A model generated the notes under the pieces. It made no database searches. It was not told the origin of the DNA and was given only the letters and a program-made list of their open reading frames with translations. A stretch of 18,065 nt of DNA from Hymenopellis radicata (lineage: Eukaryota > Basidiomycota > Agaricomycetes > Agaricales > Physalacriaceae), in assembly GCA_015501595.1 (NCBI GenBank), contig JADNRX010000916.1, positions 1 through 18,065 on the forward strand. The letters are read 5' to 3'. Both the position numbers and the translations under genes were made by a program. Within the stretch, counting starts at the first letter, position 1. Every line of letters begins with the position of its first letter. Shown here in pieces: positions 9,076 to 18,065 of this stretch.

Positions 9076-10940
9076 CTACGTTACGATTTCGTCCACCTTG
9101 GATCTATTGATACAAAATCCCTACCGAACGAGTAAGAAAGTGGGTACTAGGATGGATGCAAACATACCGGTGTAACCCATGCTTTGCAGCCACAACATAC
9201 GCCAGCCCAGTCGTAGTTCCCAAGCTTCGCGCCGCACTTCTTGTTCGGGCATATGATCTTGCCAGCCAACTCGCCATTCTGCAAAAATGGCTCCATCCAC
9301 TTCATCTACAAGGTATTGGTGTGAGCGCGTCAGGATTGAGCATACCCACGCACAGGCTCTACAAAGTAGCCAGAACACTTGGGATTGGCCAAGATCGGAG
9401 GGCTTATCACGTTTGGCTTAATGTTATTCGTCTGTAGAGGCGTCATACTCATGCCCGCCGGCCCTCGCAAAGCAGCCAGTTTAGGATTCGCATAAAGCTG
9501 CGCCGCCAAGTCACCAGGACTTGCGTATTGCGTCGCCTCCACCTCAGGCTTCGAAGGTGGCTGCCCCGGTTCTGTATCTCCCGGAGACGAAATAACAGCA
9601 TCTGACATTCGTCCTCCCAGCTTCGCTGCGGCGTCAACAGACGTAGGCCCAGCCTCATTGCTCAAGTCCGTCGTGACCTCGGGTTCGTCGTCGTCTTCAC
9701 TTTCCACCGCTTCCTCGGTTTCCAGCGCGGACATAGAAAGCGAGTCCATCATACTCCTCGACAGATTGGCGAACGGCCGTATAGCTCCAGATCTACCACC
9801 AGACGGACGTCGCGGAGCTGGCTTGGCTGTTTCTTCATGATCATCTTCAGTTGGCGACATCGTCAAGGCATCAACGAAACTGCTGAGACCAGATGGTCTC
9901 CGTGGCCGTGAGCTCTCCGATCCCAATCGAGACCGAGGTTGACTTGTCGACGGATGTCGTGATGGGGGCTGATGCGTGGACGGTCTGCGCGACGATGCGG
10001 GGGTCAAGTTGGCCGGCGTCGCGTCCCCGAGCTGTCCGTGGTCGAGCATATGCTCTCTCGCTGCAAGCTCCTGCCTAGCAGGAAGCGTGAGTATTAGCCA
10101 GCTGTATAGACGGGAGCGCGTGTAATTCACCTGCACATCTTGCATCTGATACGCCGCCTCGGACCCCCAGGCGTGTTCGGCGTCGAATCGGTCGGTGTCC
10201 GGGGAAATTTGGCAAACATGTCGGTGGGCGGCAGGGTGCCATCGCCGTCTGAAACCGGCATAAACGGGCTTGATCTACAAGTGTGGAGTGACTTTTGAAG
10301 AACGCACTCATGACCTCCTCCACGGCTCGCTCCATGTAAAACATACGTGTAGATTTGTCGCGTTGGGAAATACGGAAGGACGCCTTGTGGAAGAGCTCGA
10401 GCTGGACGAGAAATCCAGTATTCGGGCTAACAGTGAGTGAGAATCACAAATGAGACACACGAGTCAATTTCGACGGACTCAATTTGGGGACGGGACTTGC
10501 GGATGAGTTCCAGCGCGGCCTCGGGCGTTAAATGGCGTGTATACATTAAATAGGCGGCCACTATCGTAGCGCTTCTACCTAGCAATGGCGATGTCGTGAG
10601 CGATGGAGCAGGAAACCATGGATCACTCACTCATTCCGGCCTGACAGTGGACGAGGACGCCTCTTCCCTTGTCCAGTTCTGCTTGTATGAACGTTATGGC
10701 GGGCAAAAAATGGATCATTATATCGGCCTCCTCTGTATCATCGAGGAGGATTTGGTGGCGGATAAAAGTCTATTTTATTTAGCAGCCTTTCCTCGATATT
10801 CTGGTGTAATGTACCTCGTGTATGGTAATGCGACCTCGCATTGCGGATAGAATGCTGAATATCTTGTTTTGCTGGAGCTGCTCTGTATTGAGAGCGCTGC
10901 GCATATCCCCAATCCAAAGTCCAGGGATAACTTCGTCCAT
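9076..10940 (-). CDS. YVH1: Dual-specificity phosphatase YVH1 (DUSP12-like)
   Basis: The gene has eight exons: 10940-10815, 10769-10631, 10578-10479, 10426-10308, 10248-10131, 10074-9354, 9305-9168 and 9120-9076, for 501 aa. The start gives MDEVIPGLWIGD, the usual beginning of the phosphatase domain. The active-site loop is HCQAGMSR (Cys84, Arg90), and LLDD at 50-53 supplies the likely general acid. FHKASFRISQRDKSTRMFY is a YVH1 signature. The C-terminal zinc module has RCKMC (Cys197, Cys200), REHMLDH, CSGYF (Cys434), ICPNKKC (460, 465), VCCGC (478-481) and GFC (490). In yeast and human, Yvh1/DUSP12 releases Mrt4 from pre-60S ribosomes, mainly through the zinc domain. A Ser/Pro/Arg-rich, then acidic, linker of about 220 residues splits the zinc module and is encoded by the single 721-nt exon 6. 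No frame break is seen. Confidence 0.94.
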
Positions 10941-11343
10941 GGTGATGGTAGTAGGTGGAAGGAATTGGTACGAAGAGTTCGGAGCCGTTCAATGCTCGAT
11001 CAAGTCACCGTTGACTGTTGAAACGTTGAAGCCCAGTGAAAACCCACCACGGGCCCAGCCGTGCGCATACGTGCTCATCCGGGCAAACGACAGATTCTCT
11101 AACACCCCAGCTCTGCCCGGATGGAGTAGAGGGCCCCGGAATACATCCGTTTCAAGCCGGGTTAGAATTTTTGTTACCTGGTCACTCATCCGTGCGCATC
11201 CGGGCACAGCTGGTCCTATCCGATGAAGATTGCATATGGGTGAAAATGTGCTTAGACGGGCTCAGATGGTTGTATCCGTGCAATGTAGCAGTCATCAAAA
11301 TACATTATATTTCACCAGAACCATGCAATAAAGTCAGAAAGAG
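10941..11343. promoter_or_regulatory. YVH1 upstream region with repeated CATCCGGGCA motif
   Basis: No convincing gene was found; overlapping open frames of 72-135 codons on both strands show no family features. The decamer CATCCGGGCA occurs at 11076-11085 and 11197-11206 and in inverted form at 11114-11123. CCGTGCGCAT occurs at 11059-11068 and 11190-11199. All lie about 120-270 bp upstream of the YVH1 start, where a binding-site cluster would be plausible. Confidence 0.4.
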
Positions 11344-11439
11344 TTATCCAGTCCGTGCACCACCGACATCAACCTGCCCTCCCAGCTTCGGGGCCAGCTT
11401 CTCCCATGAGTCGTCTTTGGTCATCGCTGCCGGCACTGT

Positions 11440-11632
11440 CTAGGCGGCCTTCTTGCTGTCGCGTTGAGCTGCCTATGCAAATATTAGATAGCACTAGAGG
11501 CAGGGTCTAGGGGCACGCACTGAACAGAAGCTTCCAGTATACATCGAACCAGGCAAGGCACTGTCGCTGGGTCGGTCAGCCCGAGCCAAAAGGGATGGGT
11601 ATCAGTTACGTACCACAGTCAGTGAATGCCAT
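11440..11632 (-). CDS. Doubtful three-exon small ORF, possibly truncated by a TAG
   Basis: Two neighbouring introns with good signals suggest a transcript: 11567-11609 (GTAACT...CCCAG) and 11473-11520 (GTGCGT, a CTAAT branch-like site, GCATAG). Joining 11632-11610, 11566-11521 and 11472-11440 gives 33 aa starting MAFTDCG and ending QRDSKKAA at TAG 11440-11442. The same frame stays open after the TAG to TAA 11344-11346 (TVPAAMTKDDSWEKL... GGARTG), so a single C-to-T change or sequence error could have split a longer protein. No family was recognised. The true 5' end may lie further upstream, where TATATAAACG and a pyrimidine-rich stretch (11775-11830) look like a minus-strand promoter. Confidence 0.25.
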
Positions 11633-12350
11633 CCTTCCAGCTAGCCAGCCACGTCGTTGAGCGCATTGTCGGCGTCGTCATCGTGCACTGAGCACACTCA
11701 ATGGCGAGCACAGATCAGTCCATAACGTGACAGCGATGTTGAGGATGGCCGCAGTCGGCAGAGGGTGCCATGAGGGGTCCAGAGGATGGAGATGAGACAG
11801 TGGTGGTAGGAGGGAAGGAAGGATGTGAGCGGATGCGAAGGACGCGTCGTTTATATGATGCGCACGGACCATTTGGCTGATGACGTAGACAGCCGAAACT
11901 ATGAACTTAGCACGATTTATGATTTCGTGTGTTCACGTTTAAAAAGTAGCATTCCTGACTTGACTTTGTGATTGTTTTACAAGACCATTTTTGAAGAGAG
12001 CGTGTTTTCCAGTTTTTCAATTTTGGAATATCAAAAAGTCAGTATCTAAATTTAGCACGCTCGTCTGACGTTGTGCTTCTTCTGCGTTGGTGCGTCTGCA
12101 CACGGCAGGGCACGTATCAGAGCGGAACGCCCGTCTGGGCCCAGAGCCGGTTTTCACTGGGTTGAAGGCTTGGCTTTGGTCAGGCGTTCGCAATTGGTTC
12201 GCAACCGCAAGTGGATGATAATGGATCAATTTTGGAGCCGACTATACATATCAAGTCTCCCTCAAGTACCTCTCCATGACATCACCCCGTCCTGAATTTT
12301 TACAACCGCCAGATTGATATTTTGAATCATAGATCTAAGATTACAGAAGA
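11633..12350. other. Intergenic region downstream of the S41 gene
   Basis: No recognisable gene was found. On the minus strand, a TATA-like TATATAAACG at about 11848-11857 is followed by a pyrimidine-rich tract to about 11775 and an ATG at 11771 whose frame closes after 18 codons. The 11880-12060 stretch is AT-rich, and the rest up to the S41 stop shows nothing distinctive. Confidence 0.4.
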
Positions 12351-15244
12351 TTACCAAGAATTAGCGTCATCTTGTACGATGAACTTGGGTTCCTGGAAGA
12401 GTTCCTCTCCGCCAAATACGTCCTTCACAATAGCCTCCAGATCGCGGTTGGTTTGTTGACACTTGAGATCGTTTGTCAGGTCAAGGCCGACGAGAAACAC
12501 AACCAACGTACTTCTCTACCGTGAGCGGGAACGAGATATCCGCCGTGTGATCCTGCCATTCTATGAAAGGTTCAGATTCGCACGCCAGAACGATCTAGTC
12601 TTGTCGCGAACCTTCTGGAGTTGTTGGATCAGTGAGGCCGAACCCCAAGCGCCATGTAATACCCTGTACACTGTTCGTAAGGCTGACAGAGACCAATCAG
12701 TTTGTATCTCAGTTTGGCAACGTCATACGCACAAGTCCGGAGGAGCAAGGGTGTGATTCTTCAAATGCGTGCTCTGGACGAAAATATGAGCTTGGGTATA
12801 TAGTGAGATGGAGAAAGCTACCTTGATCTCAGTGTCGATAGTAGAAAAGTCCGTGGACTGGCCTCCAACGGTGCCGCAGTAATGCTGGGTACTATCTTTA
12901 AAACCACCAACTACGACAGTCTTGACCCCATCTAGTTTGGACATGGTGATCTAGCGAACCGTTCAGTGGGTTTCCTGCAAGTTTGCAAACGACCCTACAC
13001 TGAACAATGAACAGGAGCTAGCACATCTAGAAATACATAAGCATATGAACGATATGTGTATTATTACTGTCAACTATGACCTACCTGCCATTTGACACGA
13101 TGAGAACATCCTTCGGCTTGAAGAGCCCTTCATTGGTGGATCTTCAGAAAACGGCTGGCATTCCTGACCGAGCCTATGAACGACGTCAATAACGAAGACA
13201 CAGTGCACGACTCGCTGAATCACCTAGGGCTGAACATATCATCGTGGCCATTAATAGTCTTCTTCACCAACGGATGTAAGAGATCATGTCCTTTGGGAAA
13301 GGGACATGAGACGCGTTCGTCCATTGCTGTGGGTTATACGAAAGGAGTTCATCGGGGTCAGATCCGTTCACTATCTGCTTCACGATCAGCTGCGCCAAAG
13401 GTCCTGCACGTATTGTACTATCGAGTCCGGCTTGAGGTTCCGTAGTCTCACTGCGACCGATGATCTGATTCTTCGATAAGTATGATGGCCAAGCTTGTCT
13501 TGTCAACACTGACGATGCGGTGAAGCCACTTAAGAGAGCTCGTTAACTCGCTCTACAAGGAAGGGAAAACTCACGTGAGCGATGCATATATATCCTGGAG
13601 AACGCGTCCAAATAAAATCACGTTGAATTCTATTCCCATGAAGGATACGCACCGCCTCCGTGTTTGTCTGAAGGATGTTCAAGACGCATTACAGGATAAG
13701 TCGATCAACTTACAACATCGACAAGCAGACGCATGGCACCTTGATTCTTCAGAGCGTTCAAAGCCAGCCACTAAGCTTGTTTGAAAGGTAGCAAAGCTCT
13801 GTGCTGAAAAGCTTCCTAAGGCCAGAACACCTGTACTGTTATCATTCAACAGATAGAATTGTGCGACGCTATAACTATCGTTGAGAGGGGTGGCAGACGG
13901 CTGAAGCTCTTCAGGGAGCGCTATATTAGATGGTGGGGTTCCATCCAAAATAACGTTCAGTGCATGCTTCTTCGCATCAACTGGGTCGATTGGCGGCTGT
14001 TGCTGGAAGTACGCTGCGGGGCTCCCTGCAACCTCGGCTTCCATCACAGCCACAGCATCGTACACGTCAAATCCGTTTGTGCGCTTAGAAGCGACGCAGT
14101 TATTTGCACGATAGGAAAACAAAATCTGTGAAGTTGTTGGATGCAGAACCAAACCTTGACCTGTAGGGCAACTATGTCGCGTGCCGACGTAAGGACATAT
14201 GGAGGAACGAGAAGCAGGAGCAGCACGCACAGAGAAAATATCAATCTCGCCACTGCTGTTGACGCGTTGAATGGCAAGGTGTACTTCATCGACCAAGGGG
14301 TGCACGTGCTGTGCAAAGTTACCCATAACATACTCCCAGCCGTCGCGTCCCCGGTGATAAGAAGAGAAGAAACTAAGAGACGTAAACAATTGACAGTCAA
14401 ACGGACCATAACCGCGTACGAGTTCTGCCTGGTGGCAAACGACTGATAGCTGCCGGTTGTGAGAGCATTGGCATTGACTGCAACTAGCGGCTTTGGCCGT
14501 TGATGAGAAGGACGCGGCCCCAGAGAGCTCAATGGGTGTAAATAGAGTGACTTGATTGCGTATTAGGGAGACGAACAGAGCGAAGTTGTCCTTTCAAGTT
14601 TCCTGGCAACGCATTCTCCCAGAACTCGAGGTTATCCCCAAACTCTGCTTTCGCGACTTGATATGCCTCCGGTGCAATATGCACAGCCTGAGAGCCGTCT
14701 TCTCCGGTTAAGAGGACGAGGGGAACAGGTAGGTAGGTAACGAAGAACGCTGTTTTACGGCAATTAGTTGATGTGTCCCTGCCAGATGTTGGTCTCACCA
14801 TCATAGCAGTAATTCAGAGCAGCGCAATGGCCGTCGTTGGCGCGTTTGAAGGTGCGGAATATGTCCAGGTGAAATTCAAACTCAGAAGAGTATTTCTGAA
14901 GACTGATTCTCGCAAGGTCCGCATGTAGATCCTCGTGAACGTCGTCCTCAATGGAGCAGGCGCCTGTATCTGGTAGTTGACTGAGGTGTGGAAAGCGAGC
15001 GTCTTATTGAGAACTTCAATGGTCTAACGCGTATGAGCATAACACGGTGCATAAGAGCAGGATATAACATACATTGGACTTGATCTTCGGCTCGAGAGCA
15101 GCCATGGACAGGCATGAACGCGCCTGGGCAGGCGACACCCATTTCTGACCGGAAATTGCAGCGCAGTTGATCAATTGGCGCTGTCCACTGGCTTGCAGAG
15201 GCGATAGTGATTGTAGTGAAGAGAGTCAGTAAAGACCACGCCAT
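12351..15244 (-). CDS. S41-family (CPAF-like) peptidase, secreted, frame broken about ten times
   Basis: The gene has seventeen exons: 15244-15073, 15023-14799, 14749-14577, 14527-14420, 14372-14231, 14171-13714, 13667-13653, 13594-13575, 13528-13514, 13464-13224, 13173-13085, 13026-12999, 12950-12822, 12773-12733, 12682-12612, 12560-12512 and 12461-12351. With single-base breaks disregarded it would encode about 696 aa, normal for fungal S41 proteins. MAWSLLTLFTTITIASAS is a signal peptide. Then come ISGQKWVSPAQARSC, ANDGH (His123), the long YFQQQPPIDP linker, GGGYICIAHWLHRI, SNGRCASSC (likely nucleophile Ser557 or Ser558) and IDTEIK (likely catalytic Glu604), matching the His-Ser-Glu logic of CPAF. 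One-base breaks lie near 15166, 14951, 14516, 14488, 14116, 13760, 13660, 13271, 13132 and 12436. All sixteen introns keep good sites. It is probably an extracellular endopeptidase. Whether the locus is functional depends on whether the breaks are real. Confidence 0.85.
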
Positions 15245-15367
15245 GGCCAAATCTGGTGGTTCGAGGACAAACGCCGGCTGTTCGGTCCGGTTCTCGATCA
15301 AGCCCAAAATCGGTACTTTCAAATTCGAGTACCTTGTACTCAGGCCCCTTGCCTTCTGACAGTGACT
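15245..15367. promoter_or_regulatory. Compact divergent promoter, S41 peptidase and deaminase
   Basis: Only 123 bp separate the two start codons, so promoter elements must be shared or interleaved. A small hairpin-like pair GAGTAC/GTACTC (15327-15332 and 15336-15341) lies about 27-40 bp before the deaminase ATG. No TATA box was recognised. Confidence 0.55.
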
Positions 15368-17596
15368 ATGTCCGCACGAGATTTGACTGCAGAACTCGCC
15401 GAACATGAGGCCAAACGAAAGGAACTGATCACACAGGATCGGCGCTTTCGCCTGGACTCCCAAGACGCCGGCAATATCTCTGCCCTCGAGAAAGACGCTG
15501 ACCGGACTATACGCGAAATTCGCGCCACAGAGGCTGCCACGATATGGGCGCATGAGTATCCCTCTATACCTCATCCATTCCCCGGCATGGAGTTTCTGAC
15601 AGGTAAGCCCCTTGTCCTTCCCGAACTGATTACTGACAGACTGATCAGGTAGAAGTATCATCGTACAGACTAAACTTTACAAAATCTTGCAAAAGGTGGC
15701 ATGCCTTCTACTGGTGGCCTCTCCTATCTGATCTGCAATCAAGATGCCCAAAGGCGCCCTTCTTCACGCTCATCTCGACGCGACTGTTGATGCGTCATTT
15801 CTTCTAAACTTAGGGTTACAAGAGCCTGCGATTCACGTCCGTGTACCTCGGGTACTCAACGCCGCCACACTTGATTCCACCTTGCCCGAATTCTTGGCGT
15901 TGCCTCCGGCATCGTTCAACAAACATCCGGTCTCTTTAACGGACGCGGAATACTCACCACAGACTTGGGTTCCGATACAATACGCCCGGAGCTCCTTCGA
16001 CGCATCTCTTGGTGGCCCAGAGGCTTTCGACGAGTGGGTCGTGCGTAGCATGACCATTAATCCTGCCGAAGCCTACGGGACGCACAACACGGTGACCAAG
16101 GTAAGCGGTGCCTGCATCTTTGCACTGCTTCCTTTTGAGAACCCATCCATGTCGCGTTAGATTTGGCAAAAGTTCACAAGCACCTTCCTCGTCGCTGGAG
16201 TATGTATTTCCTAGTCAATTATCGCGTACGCTCACCGTTCAGTAGGGTATCATCCACTACATGCCGATTTATGCAAAATACATTCGCCAGTTCTTGCTGT
16301 CGTCTATTGAGGATAACATATCCTATGTTGAACCCCGTTTCAAACTTCTGGTACAAGTACGATATTGTTCTTGAACCGCAAACCTTAAGTGACCAACGCG
16401 AGCCAGACACTTAATAAGCGCGGAAGGCGTCGCCGACGTGACCCACAGAGATTTCTTGCTCCTCTTTGACAGCATTGTCAAAGAAGTCAAAGCGGAAATG
16501 GAACAACAGGGAGAGGGGACCAATTTGTTGGTGCCAAGGTACGTTAAGGCGATTACTTCCACTGAACAAACTCAAAATGGCTCGTTTCGCAGATTATCTA
16601 TACCACCTTGCGGTTCATCGAAGCTGACGATCTGGATTGGTATCTAAAGGATTGTATCGCTCTGAAGAAAGAGTTTCCACATCTCATTGTTGGATTCGAT
16701 CTTGTCGGCGACGAGAACGTCCTCCATCCCCTCAGTTACTACATGACGAAACTTCTAGAGTTCCGTTACATGCAGGAGGAAGCAGGCGTTGACATTCCAT
16801 TCGTCTTCCATGCCGGAGAGACACTCGGAGATGGCACGGACGCAGACATGAATCTGTACGATGCTATCCTATTGGGAACTAAGCGTATCGGTCATGGGTA
16901 TGTTGGATGCGTGTCTTATTTTCGTTACACTTAAAATTCTCTAGGTTCTCTCTAGTCCAAGCATCCCGAACTCATGAAAGTATGCCGTGAAAGAGATATT
17001 ACCTTAGAAGTGTGCCCCATATCGTACGTTGATTCTTGTAGTACACGATCATCGCAACTCACGTGGCGTCGACAGTAACGAAATTCTTGTGTGTATATCG
17101 TCTCGCTATGGCTGTCATGATTCTGAAAGTCAATTAGCGATTGACGTCCTCTATGCCCATGCACCCACTCCCCATTCTCCTCAACAACGGTGTTCCTGTG
17201 GCGCTCTGCTCAGACGACCCGTCTGTATTCGGAAATATGGGACTTACATTCGATTTCTTCCAGGTCTGGTCATGATTTCTCCCTCGCGATGAAAACTCGT
17301 CTTAAGCCTTTTTCTACAGGTGCTTGCCGCTAGCGAGGTTACCGGACTCCTACAACTCGGTGCCATGGCAAGGATAGTTTCTCGGTACGTGACTGAAGCG
17401 GGGTGTTTATCTGGTGTTCAAAGCAATCTTGAATAGCATTCCCTACTCGATCCCGAGCAAAAGACGAAAGCGCTGTCCCGACTGGAGCCAACAGTGGAAC
17501 AAGTTCCTTGAATTCGTAGTGAATGAAGGAAAATGTCTAGATGATGTTACTAATACTATCGAGCACCGACTAGAAGCTCTGGAGCATGAGTATTGA
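15368..17596 (+). CDS. ADGF-type adenosine deaminase, frame broken five times
   Basis: The gene has twelve exons: 15368-15602, 15649-15695, 15744-16100, 16161-16199, 16246-16356, 16419-16538, 16593-16897, 16945-17023, 17076-17088, 17138-17263, 17320-17384 and 17437-17596. Without the frame breaks it would give about 551 aa, the size of ADGF/CECR1 proteins. Zinc and active-site motifs of the deaminase TIM barrel are all present: HAHLDA (His102, His104), FHAGETLGDGT (His376, Glu379), RIGHG (His404), CPISNEIL and SDDPSVFG (Asp461, Asp462). The family converts adenosine to inosine plus ammonia. MPKGALLHAHLDA and NPAEAYGTHNTVTKIW are typical of the fungal branch. The N-terminus is a charged coiled-coil-like stretch with no signal peptide, so this form may be intracellular. 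One-base breaks are at 16342-16344 (extra), 16524-16526 (missing), 16957-16958 (extra), 17373 (missing) and 17488-17489 (extra). Exon 9 has only 13 nt. Confidence 0.88.
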
Positions 17597-17646
17597 TGAT
17601 ACAATACTTGAGCGACAATCTCTCGCCCACTATCGTAGAGCATGTC

Positions 17647-18065
17647 TTAAGAATTCTTGATGATGTTTGTGTCCAAATACATATATAGAATAAGAACTAT
17701 TAGTATGAGTCTGCGTCCATATCTAACCTGGGTACGTTTTCTAACATGGCGAATTGTCAAGCCACCTTTCAATCCATCGCTCAAAAGGTCACTGAATGCA
17801 GCCTCGACCTCCGCATCGATATCTATCAAATAATTGACGACTACCTCTTGCAATCTAGCAGCTTGCGTTTCCCCAGAACGCCGGTGCTTGATTGCTTCCA
17901 CGAAGTCGCCTGAAATCGTCACTCCTTCCGGTTCCGTGCTCGTAATGACCAAGTCAGTCAAGTCTGGGATAAGACCCATCTCGCTGAGAAGAATGGCCTG
18001 AATTGTATGGCTGATGTCAAAATGGGATTTCGCCGTTAGCTCAAGTCGGCGAAGTTTCGGAGTGG
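17647..18065 (-). CDS. 3' part of an F-box/LRR-like gene (partial)
   Basis: This minus-strand frame is open from the window edge to TAA at 17647-17649 (138 codons) and has no start within the window. It begins TPKLRRLELTAK, a leucine-rich-repeat pattern, and continues through IPDLTDLVITST, then an acidic segment (VEAAFSDLLSDGL) and a basic segment ending in a hydrophobic run (LILIVLILYMYL). Tails after LRR-like strands such as these are common in the expanded F-box protein families of agaricomycetes, but the F-box itself would lie outside the window, so the family is inferred. The hydrophobic end might be read-through past an undetected intron. The stop lies 50 bp from the convergent deaminase stop. 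Confidence 0.5.
   Translation of the reverse strand, partial: TPKLRRLELTAKSHFDISHTIQAILLSEMGLIPDLTDLVITSTEPEGVTISGDFVEAIKHRRSGETQAARLQEVVVNYLIDIDAEVEAAFSDLLSDGLKGGLTIRHVRKRTQVRYGRRLILIVLILYMYLDTNIIKNS

Noticed and set aside
11036..11443. 135-codon + strand ORF upstream of YVH1
   Set aside because: Composition and lack of any recognisable motif argue against coding; it overlaps the repeated decamers and the opposite-strand mini-gene.
14044..14532. 162-codon minus-strand ORF as an independent gene
   Set aside because: It contains one piece of S41 exon 4 (LVAVNANALTTGSYQSFATRQNS) and then an unrelated frame of the neighbouring exons and introns; it is a by-product of the frame breaks.
1..18065. 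tRNA genes, CRISPR arrays, bacterial-type operons or a biosynthetic gene cluster
   Set aside because: No tRNA-like cloverleaf, regular repeat array or ribosome-binding pattern was seen, and no backbone enzyme (PKS, NRPS, terpene synthase) is present; the lone AKR and HAD genes do not make a cluster.

Overview
The window is nuclear DNA of a filamentous fungus, most likely a basidiomycete of the Agaricomycetes. The evidence is dense genes broken by many 43-67 nt introns with GTRNGT-type donors and YAG acceptors, plus the gene set: a Tudor-SN (SND1) gene, a YVH1 phosphatase, a fungal CPAF-like S41 peptidase and an ADGF-type adenosine deaminase. I rebuilt all exon chains by hand from family conservation and splice signals. 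Most genes are spread over many small exons, so no single open frame shows them.

Layout: 3-239 (+) is the 3' end of an unrecognised gene. 240-1407 has no clear gene, but 765-1246 is bounded by a near-perfect inverted repeat and looks like a small non-autonomous element. 1408-2457 (-) is a HAD-like hydrolase (6 exons, 258 aa). 2626-3939 (-) is an aldo/keto reductase (9 exons, 296 aa) with a hydrophobic C-terminal tail and two GC-AG introns. A 222-bp divergent promoter separates it from SND1 at 4162-7819 (+; 19 exons, about 905 aa), which has one frame break near its end. 8003-8956 (+) is an intronless LETM1-domain mitochondrial protein. It converges on YVH1 at 9076-10940 (-; 8 exons, 501 aa). 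10941-12350 is mostly non-coding, with one doubtful mini-gene. 12351-15244 (-) is an S41 peptidase (17 exons, about 696 aa). A 123-bp divergent promoter separates it from the ADGF-type deaminase at 15368-17596 (+; 12 exons, about 551 aa). 17647-18065 (-) is the 3' part of an F-box/LRR-like gene.

The genes are mostly unrelated housekeeping or metabolic functions and do not form an obvious pathway cluster. SND1, YVH1 and the LETM1 protein act in RNA metabolism, ribosome assembly and mitochondria. The secreted S41 peptidase and the purine deaminase share a promoter and might both serve nutrient scavenging, but that is inference.

The strongest anomaly is the distribution of one-base frame breaks: about ten in the S41 gene, five in the deaminase, one in SND1 and none in the HAD, AKR, LETM1 or YVH1 genes. 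Splice sites and catalytic motifs in the broken genes are intact, no nonsense substitution is needed to explain them, and many breaks lie in short homopolymers. This looks more like consensus-sequence error in the right third of the window than gene decay, and it would wreck automatic gene models there. I found no convincing new biological system.
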